Shown piece by piece: positions 6,295 through 13,130 of a stretch of DNA of 17,817 bases. A program made the translations under genes and the position numbers. Origin of the DNA: Thermodesulfobacteriota bacterium (GTDB taxonomy: Bacteria > Desulfobacterota > DSM-4660 > Desulfatiglandales > HGW-15); the NCBI GenBank assembly GCA_025454125.1, contig JALOPA010000001.1, forward strand, positions 1-17,817, read 5' to 3'. The notes beneath the pieces are model-generated. The model was given only the letters and a program-made list of their open reading frames with translations. It made no database searches and was not told the DNA's origin. Within the stretch, counting starts at the first letter, position 1. Each line of letters begins with the position of its first letter.

Positions 6295-7377
6295 ATGGTG
6301 TCACAGGTTTACAAGGACATGCTCAGCGTGATGACCAAGCGCGGGGGGTCCTACGCAGGAATGGACATTCCTGAGTTTTATGCCCTGGTTCAGGAACTGT
6401 TTACGGAGGAGGAGGCGGAACTCAACAATGCTCTGCCCCGGAATCCGGTCACCGCCGCCGAGATGGCAAAAGAGAAGGGCCAGAGCGAGCCGGACATGAC
6501 GGCGCTCCTCGAAGCTATGGCCAACAAGGGATTGTGCGTCGCCTTTCGCGCGCAAGGGAAGACCTACTATCAGGCGGCACCCTTTATGCCCGGCATTTTC
6601 GAGTTTCAGTTCATGGGGGGGCGCACCACGGAGAGAGAGAAGAAGATCGCCGTGCTCCTCCATGCCTACAAGCAGGCTTACAAGGCGGTCAAGGGGGAGC
6701 CGCGGATTCCCTTTCCGGCGACCCGCGTCATTTCCGTGGATCGGAAGATCGCCGTGAAGAACGCCGTGCACACCTATGACCAGGTGGCGACCTACATCAA
6801 CAAGTATGACCCGGTCTGTGTGGGCACCTGCTTCTGTCGCCATGAGGCGAAACTCAGGGGAGAGGATCTTCATGGCATGCCAGTCGAGACCTGCATGTGG
6901 TTTGGGGAACGGGCGGAATACGCTGCTGAGCGGCTCGGGGGACGAAAGGTCTCCAAAGATGAAGCGATGAGGATCCTGGACAAGGCCGAGGAAGCCGGCC
7001 TTGTCCACATGAGCCGGAACACAACGGAGGAGATCGATTTCCTGTGCAACTGCGACCGATGGCACTGCGGGGTGGTCCAATCGGTCCTCAAACAGCCTAA
7101 GCCCGGCCTCGTCTTTAATTCGGGTTTTCAACCGAACTTCGATGCGGAACGGTGCACAGGCTGCGAAATCTGCCTCGATCGCTGCCCCTCAGGGGCATTG
7201 AAAATGGGGGACAGGAACGTGCCGGTCGTCAACCTCGACCGCTGCTTCGGATGTGCCACGTGCGCTGCGGGCTGTGAGCAGGAGGCGATCGCCATGGAAC
7301 CCAAGCCCGGGTTCCCCGAGCCTCCCAAATCCATAAAGGACCTGGTGACGGCCCTCAAGGCGAGCGCGGCACGTTGA
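6295..7377 (+). CDS. Winged-helix/ferredoxin-like protein with two 4Fe-4S motifs and an extra Cys cluster
   Basis: 360 aa from ATG 6295, chosen over an upstream in-frame ATG (6166) because of the strong GGAGG-type ribosome site 9 nt before it. Residues about 25-95 resemble a winged-helix or small helical domain (AAEMAKEKGQSEPDMTALLEAM). A middle block has seven Cys: C175, C179, C181, C200, C251, C253 and C258. The C-terminus has two 4Fe-4S motifs: C287-x2-C290-x2-C293-x3-C297-P, and C317-x2-C320-x2-C323-x3-C327. There is no signal peptide, so it is cytoplasmic. It is likely an electron-transfer or redox-sensing protein; similar proteins are frequent in anaerobic Desulfobacterota. It stands alone and converges on the hydrolase gene. 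The partner is unknown. Confidence 0.85.
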   Translation: MVSQVYKDMLSVMTKRGGSYAGMDIPEFYALVQELFTEEEAELNNALPRNPVTAAEMAKEKGQSEPDMTALLEAMANKGLCVAFRAQGKTYYQAAPFMPGIFEFQFMGGRTTEREKKIAVLLHAYKQAYKAVKGEPRIPFPATRVISVDRKIAVKNAVHTYDQVATYINKYDPVCVGTCFCRHEAKLRGEDLHGMPVETCMWFGERAEYAAERLGGRKVSKDEAMRILDKAEEAGLVHMSRNTTEEIDFLCNCDRWHCGVVQSVLKQPKPGLVFNSGFQPNFDAERCTGCEICLDRCPSGALKMGDRNVPVVNLDRCFGCATCAAGCEQEAIAMEPKPGFPEPPKSIKDLVTALKASAAR

Positions 7378-7382
7378 AAAAG

Positions 7383-7468
7383 CAATGAGTCATGAGGACT
7401 GAGGACTGAGTAAAAGGAAAAACACCTGCCTTTTGAAATTCACTCAGTCCTCATCCCTCATGCCTCAG
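7383..7468. terminator. Bidirectional terminator-like inverted repeat between convergent genes
   Basis: TGAGGACTGAGT (7400-7411) pairs perfectly over 12 bp with ACTCAGTCCTCA (7442-7453). Inside it, AAAAGG (7412-7417) pairs with CCTTTT (7429-7434). ATGAGTCATGAGG and CCCTCATGCCTCA extend the symmetry outward. It lies exactly between the 3' ends of the ferredoxin-like and hydrolase genes. No long T-run follows, so termination is inferred from position and symmetry. Confidence 0.6.
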
Positions 7469-7477
7469 CCCTTTCTT

Positions 7478-8290
7478 CTAAGCGGCGCAGGAGAGCCGGG
7501 CTTTGCGCCGGGAAGAGGGATTCCTCAGTCTGGCGTGGAAATCGAGAATGGCCTGGATGTATTCTGCAGACCGCTCCTCGTAGGTGTTGTGGCCGCAGTT
7601 GGGCAGCACCATGAGTTCCCCGTCGAGAAGGTGCCTGTAGAAGGCCAAGCCCTGTTCCACCTCGAAGATGAAACTCCGGTCCGGGTAGATGACGAGGCCG
7701 GGGCATGACACGGATCGAAGGGCGGGCCTCAAATCAAAATAGTCTTTCCCGTAGGACCCGCCGAACAACCGGAACTGGTTGAAAAGAGGTTCCGCGTTCT
7801 TTTCTCCGTGCCAGTCCAAGAACTTCTCTCTCATCTCTGGATCCAGCTCCGAGAAGGTCCTGGTGAACTTCATCGCATTCAGTTCCGTCATGGGGATCGT
7901 GCTGAAACACTGGGTGCTCGACGTCACCAGGCTCCTCACCAGACCGGGAAACTTGGCCGCATACTCGGCGGCCACCACACCGCCCTCACACTGTCCCACC
8001 AAATGGCAGGGCCCGATTTCAAGGTGGGCCTTGAGCTGGGCAAGCGCCTGAACGCTGTCGGGACGGAATTCGTCGCTCACGTAGAAATCGAGATAGCCGG
8101 CGCCCCCTTCGGATCGGCCGTATCCTCTTCTGTCGTACAGGAGCACACGGTAACCGCCCTTGACCAGAGCCGGCCAGATGTCTTTCCACATCTTGGTGCA
8201 GCCGAAACCGTGGTGGAGAAGGATCAGGGTCTCGCCTTCGCCGTGCATTTCGTAGTAAGTGTCCAGGTTGTTGATCTTGATGTAAGGCAT
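7478..8290 (-). CDS. Alpha/beta-hydrolase fold protein with Cys at the nucleophile position
   Basis: 270 aa from ATG 8290 (GAGG 5 nt upstream); an in-frame ATG 11 codons earlier lacks a ribosome site. The fold is plain: an oxyanion-hole HHGFG at 26-30, LLYDRRGYGRS at 50-60, the nucleophile elbow VGQCEGG at 98-104, and the catalytic His in NCGHNT at 234. The elbow has Cys101 in place of the usual Ser. In the strand that normally carries the acid (about 200-214, LVIYPDRSFIFEVEQG), the position usually Asp appears to be Ser206, although Asp204 lies near. Family members hydrolyse esters, lactones or acyl-thioesters; the substrate is unknown. The gene is divergent from the KAS III-like gene. Confidence 0.85.
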   Translation of the reverse strand: MPYIKINNLDTYYEMHGEGETLILLHHGFGCTKMWKDIWPALVKGGYRVLLYDRRGYGRSEGGAGYLDFYVSDEFRPDSVQALAQLKAHLEIGPCHLVGQCEGGVVAAEYAAKFPGLVRSLVTSSTQCFSTIPMTELNAMKFTRTFSELDPEMREKFLDWHGEKNAEPLFNQFRLFGGSYGKDYFDLRPALRSVSCPGLVIYPDRSFIFEVEQGLAFYRHLLDGELMVLPNCGHNTYEERSAEYIQAILDFHARLRNPSSRRKARLSCAA

Positions 8291-8309
8291 GTGAACCTCG
8301 ATTTTAGTC

Positions 8310-8365
8310 AGGCACAAAGGCACAGAGGCACAAAGCAGAAAAACCCGTTCCCTCCATCCCTTTGT
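8310..8365. repeat. CACAAAGG-type intergenic repeat
   Basis: Units GGCACAAAGG, GGCACAGAGG and GCACAAAGCAG, with CCCTTTGTCC facing them. Same style as the repeat at 4616-4728. It lies just upstream of the hydrolase start. Confidence 0.5.
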
Positions 8366-8453
8366 CCATGGCCTGAGCCATCCCTTTCAAAGAGCTAAGC
8401 TGTTACGCGGATTCTAATGGGATTCATCAGCCCAGTCAACCCCGGATCCCCTG

Positions 8454-8477
8454 TGCGCAAAGTCCTGCGCAAAGTCC
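8454..8477 (+). repeat. Two exact 12-bp tandem repeats upstream of the KAS III promoter
   Basis: TGCGCAAAGTCC occurs at 8454-8465 and again, with no gap, at 8466-8477. It ends 4 nt before the -35 TTGACA. A pair of direct repeats at this position is typical of an activator or regulator site contacting RNA polymerase. Confidence 0.6.
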
Positions 8478-8481
8478 TTCG

Positions 8482-8510
8482 TTGACAGATCCTCGGTGTT
8501 TCTGTACCCT
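8482..8510 (+). promoter_or_regulatory. Sigma-70-type promoter of the KAS III-like gene
   Basis: TTGACA (8482-8487), a 17-nt spacer, then TACCCT (8505-8510). The -35 is a perfect consensus and the -10 is weak, which fits dependence on the upstream repeat-bound activator. The predicted transcript start at about 8517 supports the GTG at 8560 as the start codon. Confidence 0.6.
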
Positions 8511-8559
8511 CCCCGGACAGACGAGACCAGGGTGCGGTCGCCGGGAAAGGCAGGGCAAA

Positions 8560-10095
8560 GTGCTGAAGAACTCCATACTCGAAATCATGGCGCATGGCGC
8601 TTGGAACGGGGGGAAGGTCCAGGACAATTCACTCTATGAGAACAAGGGGATGTTTTTCAAAGGCGACATCCCCGTCAACGACCAGACCATCCAGGCCCGG
8701 ATCGGGGTAAAGACGCGGGTTGTGGCGCCGGAGGATGAGCGGATCGGGGTGAAGTCGCTGACCGCCCTGATCGAGGAAAACCCCATAGATCTTTCCCGGG
8801 TCAAACTGGTTATCGGCGCGACCAACGTGGGAGAAGACAAATATGATCACGGGCCGCTGATCAAAGTCCCTTACGAACTCATCCGAAAGTCCTGTCCGGA
8901 CGCCAAGGTGTTCGATCTCTACGCCGGCTGTCCCGGGTTCAACGTGTCGGTGGAGGTCGCGTTTGTTCTTTCCGTCTCGGGGGTGTTGAAGTCCGGAGAC
9001 ATCACGATCATCGTGGGCGCGGAGAACATCCATCGCGCCAAGGCGTTCAAGCCCCTGGACACGTCGAACATCATTTTCGGGGATGATTCCCTTGCCACGG
9101 CTCTCCTGACCACCGCGGACAGCGAAACCGCCGGACGCTATTGGTGTGCCAACAAGGAACGCATCCCCTTCGACAGCGATTTTGTCACGGACATTGCCGC
9201 GGCGCTCATCCGGTTGAGTGACGGGCATCGCCTGGACGGAATCATTGTGGACAACCATCTCGGTCAGCTGCTCCACCGAGTGCCCTCGACAGCCGCAAGG
9301 GTTCAGCACAGGATCGTCGAACTCCTGTACCCGGAAGAGCGAGCGAGAGGGACGTTCCGTCGCTTTGGGGAGGCGCTTGCCTTTTATGAGGGTCATGTGA
9401 AGTCCTTTGCCTTTGACATTATGACCTTGTCCAAAGGGTCCGGCTTGCTTGAAACGATCGCCGAGGCCTATCTCAGAGCGGGGAAATGCGGGGCAGTGGC
9501 CACCGTCACGCTGTCTCGGGAAGGGATCGAAGCGTCCTTGCACCGAGGCGAAAGCTTCACGAGAGCGAGACCTTCCCGCGGAATCGTGGATACCCAGACC
9601 AGCACTCATGGATGCTTCGCCGACTACATTCACGCCTTCGTTGAAAACGGGGACATCTTCGGTGATATGAACGGCAAAGGCGTTTTCCTGTACGCCACAC
9701 GTGGGGCCAAGCCGCATCTGGAGGACATCCTGGGGCGAAACCATCTGAGTCTCAGCGACCTGGATCTCCTCGTGGAGCACCAGGCCAATTTCGCCATGAT
9801 TCCCATGACCCTGGAGAGGCTCATGAGCAGCGGTGGAGACCCGAGGGACATCAAGCAAGCGGTGACGGACTATCTCGCGAACCGGATGGTGACCAACATC
9901 CACACACGAGGGAACTGCTCCGTCGTCGCCATGCAGAGGCTGCCCTATGACCTGCAGCGGGGGGCTCTTGAGGAGGATGTCCTCCAGGGGTATCCGGTCA
10001 ACAAAAACCTCGAAAAGCTGAAATCGTCGAAAATCATCCTCAGCGACTCTGTGGGCGCGGGCATGTGCAGGAGTTCATTCCTGCAGAGGCTCTAG
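8560..10095 (+). CDS. KAS III-like 3-oxoacyl-ACP synthase (FabH family) with a large insertion
   Basis: 511 aa from GTG 8560; the frame is open further upstream but that part contains the promoter. The first strand (KNSILEIMAHGAW) fits the usual KAS III N-terminus. The catalytic triad is complete: C124 in YAGCPGF, H407 in VEHQANF and N452 in RGNCSV. Also present are the IIFGDDSLATALL segment and MNGKGVF. Such enzymes perform decarboxylating or non-decarboxylating Claisen condensation of acyl-CoA with malonyl-ACP or another acyl unit. The protein is about 190 residues longer than typical FabH (about 320). Cys-to-His spacing is 283 residues versus about 130 in E. coli FabH; the extra material is roughly residues 190-330. 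No ACP or ketoreductase gene is adjacent, so a housekeeping fatty-acid role is doubtful. Confidence 0.85.
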   Translation: MLKNSILEIMAHGAWNGGKVQDNSLYENKGMFFKGDIPVNDQTIQARIGVKTRVVAPEDERIGVKSLTALIEENPIDLSRVKLVIGATNVGEDKYDHGPLIKVPYELIRKSCPDAKVFDLYAGCPGFNVSVEVAFVLSVSGVLKSGDITIIVGAENIHRAKAFKPLDTSNIIFGDDSLATALLTTADSETAGRYWCANKERIPFDSDFVTDIAAALIRLSDGHRLDGIIVDNHLGQLLHRVPSTAARVQHRIVELLYPEERARGTFRRFGEALAFYEGHVKSFAFDIMTLSKGSGLLETIAEAYLRAGKCGAVATVTLSREGIEASLHRGESFTRARPSRGIVDTQTSTHGCFADYIHAFVENGDIFGDMNGKGVFLYATRGAKPHLEDILGRNHLSLSDLDLLVEHQANFAMIPMTLERLMSSGGDPRDIKQAVTDYLANRMVTNIHTRGNCSVVAMQRLPYDLQRGALEEDVLQGYPVNKNLEKLKSSKIILSDSVGAGMCRSSFLQRL

Positions 10096-10099
10096 AAGA

Positions 10100-10200
10100 A
10101 GAAAGTGACAAGTGCGCCAGAGGCGCATCAATGACGAGTAACGAGTGACAAGTTCTTGTTTTGATCTCGTTACTTGTGACTGGTCACTTGTTACTCATAA
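10100..10200. terminator. Inverted repeat between convergent genes, overlapping the methyltransferase 3' end
   Basis: AGTGACAAG and GAGTAACGAGTGACAAG on the left face CTTGTGACTGGTCACTTG and TTACTC on the right. These can form an imperfect hairpin between the KAS III-like and methyltransferase genes. The right arm (10184-10198) supplies the last codons (MSNK and stop) of the methyltransferase, so the repeat appears to have become part of that gene. Confidence 0.5.
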
Positions 10201-11116
10201 GGATGAGATATTCGTACTTGTAGAGGTCTTCCACGAAGTGGCGAAGGATTTCGCTCTCGCCGTCGGCCAGGGAAGGGGACGCCATGAGGCGTCTCAACCG
10301 GTCGTTCCATTGGATCTCAAGGAAATCCGCAAAAGGGCCTCGCCGTCTTGAATAACGGTGGTAAGCGGCCACCTGCTCCAGGTGGGAGAACTGGAGGGTG
10401 TATTCATCGTGTCCTTTAAGGGAGATCCTCTCGGGCTGAGAACAGGAGGACACGGAGACAAGGCTTTGGATCGGCTCCGGGACGTGTGCTTCGCAGCTGT
10501 GTTCTCCCATAAAGAGGTAAGGGATGCCCGAAGCGCAGAGCTTTTCCACGGCCTCGACCGCCCCCAGGTTGAAGCTGAAGGTCTCCGTGTCGGGAATCTC
10601 GAAGTCATAGCGGCTGAAAAGCTCTCGCACTCGCCTTTCCGTCGGATCGTGAGCGGGTTTCTCAAAAATCGTCCTCGATGCATCCACCAGGGTCGGAAGG
10701 TCTCCGAGGTTTTCATTGAGAATGGCCAGGTCTTTGTGGGCAAGAGCGGACGGATCGAGTTCCATGACATCGGCAATCACACAGTCGACCGGGTAATCCT
10801 TCAGGGTCTGCCTTTGAACGGCGGACAGACGAGGCGAAATGTCCACCAGGGTGGCTCTTAGGGCAGGGTTTCGAGTCAGGAAATCCTTCATCACATACCC
10901 GTAACCGCCTCCGATCTCCAGAACGCGTCGGACGGTGTCCATGGGAATGAACCGAGACAGGTAATTGTAGAGGAGATGCCCGTAGGATGCGGGTGTTGCG
11001 AGGACTTTCCTGCACGGGCTGTCTTCCGGGTAAAGGGCGTTGGAGACCGTGAGCTCCCACCCCAGGGAGGCATCCCCGGACCGGTAGTAGGCTTCAGTGG
11101 AGTTGACACGGGTCAT
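10184..11116 (-). CDS. Class I SAM-dependent methyltransferase
   Basis: 310 aa from ATG 11116. The SAM-binding glycine loop is VLEIGGGYGYV (residues 65-75, E67 and G69-G71), followed by the acidic ribose-binding residue D92 in TLVDIS. Residues about 110-310 lack a diagnostic motif and the acceptor is unknown; a small molecule or sugar is possible. The ATG is 2 nt after the stop of the helix-hairpin-helix gene. GGAGGAG inside that gene's end lies 11 nt before it, so the two are co-transcribed. The last four residues come from an intergenic repeat, suggesting the original C-terminus was shorter or different. Confidence 0.75.
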   Translation of the reverse strand: MTRVNSTEAYYRSGDASLGWELTVSNALYPEDSPCRKVLATPASYGHLLYNYLSRFIPMDTVRRVLEIGGGYGYVMKDFLTRNPALRATLVDISPRLSAVQRQTLKDYPVDCVIADVMELDPSALAHKDLAILNENLGDLPTLVDASRTIFEKPAHDPTERRVRELFSRYDFEIPDTETFSFNLGAVEAVEKLCASGIPYLFMGEHSCEAHVPEPIQSLVSVSSCSQPERISLKGHDEYTLQFSHLEQVAAYHRYSRRRGPFADFLEIQWNDRLRRLMASPSLADGESEILRHFVEDLYKYEYLILMSNK

Positions 11117-11118
11117 GT

Positions 11119-12051
11119 CTAAACGAACTCCTCCGGAGACCCCACTCCTGAACCCCCGCTTGCTTCCCTTTGACGGTAGTGAGCGAGACACTCCGTTTCG
11201 CGGCCCCGGACCACGCGGCGCCCCTTGAGCGGACCGTGCGTTTCAGTGACCACGGTGTGCTGGTTTTCGTGGCCGTCCTTCTCGTAGTAGATCACGACCC
11301 AGTCCCGGATCTTCCCCAGTTCATGAGCTCGAGCCGTGTTGGAAAACAGCACGTTGAAATGCCAGCCTTCCCGGTCTGTGTGCAGGATGGGGAGCCGATG
11401 TTTCCCGTCCGGGTTGAAGCGGCGAGGGGAGATGCTCCTCAGTTTCCCCTTCTCCGCCTTGTCCCGATACTCCTCATCCACGTCGAGCAGAAGCGCAAGG
11501 GTGGGGTGGGCGGGCTCGGCGTGGACCTCCTCTTCGGCCAGGCGGCGAAGCCTTCGCGCTCTTCTCCTGCCGGACCGGCTCAAAATGGACTCCAGCGAAT
11601 CCCTCACCGCGGCGATCCGGCGATGGCCCATGCCCGGCACCTGTTCAAGGCGGCCGTCATGGGCCGCCCGTTCGAGATCTTCGAGGGTCTCGATGTGAAG
11701 CTCGGAGGAGATGCGCCTGGCCAGCTCTTCACCAATCCCGGGAATCGTGGTGAAGAGTTCTTCCGGCGGGAGCTCACCCTCCAGCCTTTCGAGAAGCGCC
11801 AGGCGACCCGTGTGCACGAACTCGCGAATGGCCCCTCCGATGCTTTTCCCGATGTCCGGCAGGTCTTCGAGTTGTTCACCCTCAACGGCACCCGCGATCT
11901 TGGCCACAGACCCAGCGGCTCGTTCCACGACACGGGCGGCTTTCCTGTAAGCGTTGACGCGATAGGGGTTCGCATCCTGTGCTTCGAGCAGATCAGCCAC
12001 CCGATCGAGCACGTCAGCGATTTCCTGATTGGTTGGGTAATCGGATCTCAT
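11119..12051 (-). CDS. PolX-like helix-hairpin-helix DNA-binding protein (no polymerase domain)
   Basis: 310 aa. Residues 6-80 match the 8-kDa helix-hairpin-helix head of family X DNA polymerases (NQEIADVLDRVADLLEAQDANPYRVNAYRKAA), and further HhH turns lie at 64-76 (LPDIGKSIGGAI), 102-113 (IPGIGEELARRI) and 138-150 (VPGMGHRRIAAVR). The nucleotidyl-transferase domain and PHP exonuclease of full PolX (about 570 aa) are absent. Instead a basic linker (RSGRRRARRLRRL, 159-171) leads to a C-terminal domain of about 130 residues (WHFNVLFSNTARAHELGKIRDWVV) of unknown function. It likely binds damaged or structured DNA; it lies in an operon with the methyltransferase. Confidence 0.75.
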   Translation of the reverse strand: MRSDYPTNQEIADVLDRVADLLEAQDANPYRVNAYRKAARVVERAAGSVAKIAGAVEGEQLEDLPDIGKSIGGAIREFVHTGRLALLERLEGELPPEELFTTIPGIGEELARRISSELHIETLEDLERAAHDGRLEQVPGMGHRRIAAVRDSLESILSRSGRRRARRLRRLAEEEVHAEPAHPTLALLLDVDEEYRDKAEKGKLRSISPRRFNPDGKHRLPILHTDREGWHFNVLFSNTARAHELGKIRDWVVIYYEKDGHENQHTVVTETHGPLKGRRVVRGRETECLAHYRQREASGGSGVGSPEEFV

Positions 12052-12069
12052 GTTCTGAACGTCACTGAA

Positions 12070-12230
12070 ACCTTTCTCACCACAGAGACACAGAGAGCGC
12101 AGAGAAAAGCGTTTTCATCTGTCCCGCTCGTGAGCGGGGCAGATGAAAAGGTCTTGCTCTGGATCACCCGAAACAAACCGTCTTCTGACAATCAATAGCC
12201 CCTCTGTGTCCTCCGTGCCTCTACTGGTGA
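12070..12230. repeat. Intergenic repeat of ACAGAGACACAGAG type
   Basis: CACCACAGAGACACAGAG at about 12078-12095 is a common intergenic string; CTCTGTGTCCTCCGTGCC at about 12202-12219 is its rough complement. Together they can form an imperfect hairpin between the HhH gene and the lipid kinase gene. No gene is seen in this 208-bp gap. Confidence 0.5.
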
Positions 12231-12259
12231 GCCTTCCAAAATTTTCACGAAACCCTGCA

Positions 12260-13126
12260 CTAGACCTTCATCTTTAAGGCGCCGGGCAGGATCTTGAAGT
12301 GAAACTCCTTGGCTTCCCAAGCCACGTCGCCGTCGGCCTGCATGATCCCCGGGGCCTCCAAGGCCACAGAGACTCGCTCTGCGGTTTGGTAAAGGCCTGC
12401 GCGATTGCCTAAGGTCAAAGAGGTGATACCTCCCACGAGAGCGGGGATCACTCTTTTGTGGAGAAGGCGAACATGCAACCGGCCGTCGCCCAGCCGGGCG
12501 CCGGGCATCACCTTCAGCCCGTAACCGTAGTAAGGCTGCTTCATGATCATCAGACTGAGCAAAGACCTGGTTTCAAAGGCATGCCCGTTTAAGGCGATGC
12601 GGGCTTTGACCCCTGTGTAGTCCTTCAGATAGGTAACCAGAAAGGCGATGAGATAAGGTTTGAACCCCGACGCACCCCGCGCTTTGTATTCGTCCCTTTT
12701 CCGGATCACGGCGCCTTCCAGCCCGATGGAAACCATGAAGGCGGAGCGTCTTCCGTCGCACTGGATGAGGTCAAAGTTCCGGATCGTGCCCTCTTTGATG
12801 CGCGTCGCCGCCTCTGCGACACCCCCTCTGAGGTGCAGGGCGTAGCTCATGGCGTTTCCGCTGCCCAGAGGGATGTAGGCAATGGGCCTTTCCCGGGTAT
12901 TGATGGCGTTGATAACGTCCGAAAGGCTTCCGTCGCCTCCGGCCACCACGAGGACATCGCACTTGCCGGCAAGGTCCCGGGCGCAGGCGAGAAATTGCTC
13001 TTTGGAGGTGGTGTCGAGCCCGTGAAGGTCGGCTTGCAGGATCTCCTGGGCACAGGACAATATCTCCCGCCTCCTGGTGCCCCTGAGATTGCCCGATGAG
13101 GGGTTGGTGATCATCGAGTAACGCAT
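12260..13126 (-). CDS. Diacylglycerol/lipid kinase family protein (YegS/DgkB type)
   Basis: 288 aa, the usual length. Hallmarks are NPSSG at residues 8-12, the nucleotide-binding GGDGSLSDVINAI at 63-75, and IPLGSGNAM at 85-93 (Ser where GTGN is typical). The substrate-side segment MQADGDVAW (262-270) sits near the C-terminus; family members often have DGE here. The protein lacks a signal peptide and probably acts at the inner face of the cytoplasmic membrane, phosphorylating diacylglycerol or a related lipid with ATP. The ATG lies 4 nt after the stop of the proposed selenoprotein, so they form one operon. Specificity is not certain. Confidence 0.85.
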   Translation of the reverse strand: MRYSMITNPSSGNLRGTRRREILSCAQEILQADLHGLDTTSKEQFLACARDLAGKCDVLVVAGGDGSLSDVINAINTRERPIAYIPLGSGNAMSYALHLRGGVAEAATRIKEGTIRNFDLIQCDGRRSAFMVSIGLEGAVIRKRDEYKARGASGFKPYLIAFLVTYLKDYTGVKARIALNGHAFETRSLLSLMIMKQPYYGYGLKVMPGARLGDGRLHVRLLHKRVIPALVGGITSLTLGNRAGLYQTAERVSVALEAPGIMQADGDVAWEAKEFHFKILPGALKMKV

Positions 13127-13130
13127 GAGG

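Noticed and set aside
6301..7131. 276-codon minus-strand frame opposite the ferredoxin-like gene
   Set aside because: No recognisable domain; the plus strand carries conserved Cys motifs and a strong ribosome site.
8482..8559. TTG start at 8482 for the KAS III-like gene
   Set aside because: That codon is the -35 element of the promoter; GTG 8560 fits the KAS III N-terminus.
8629..9903. 424-codon minus-strand frame across the KAS III-like gene
   Set aside because: Antisense shadow in GC-rich sequence; the plus strand encodes the complete KAS III catalytic triad.
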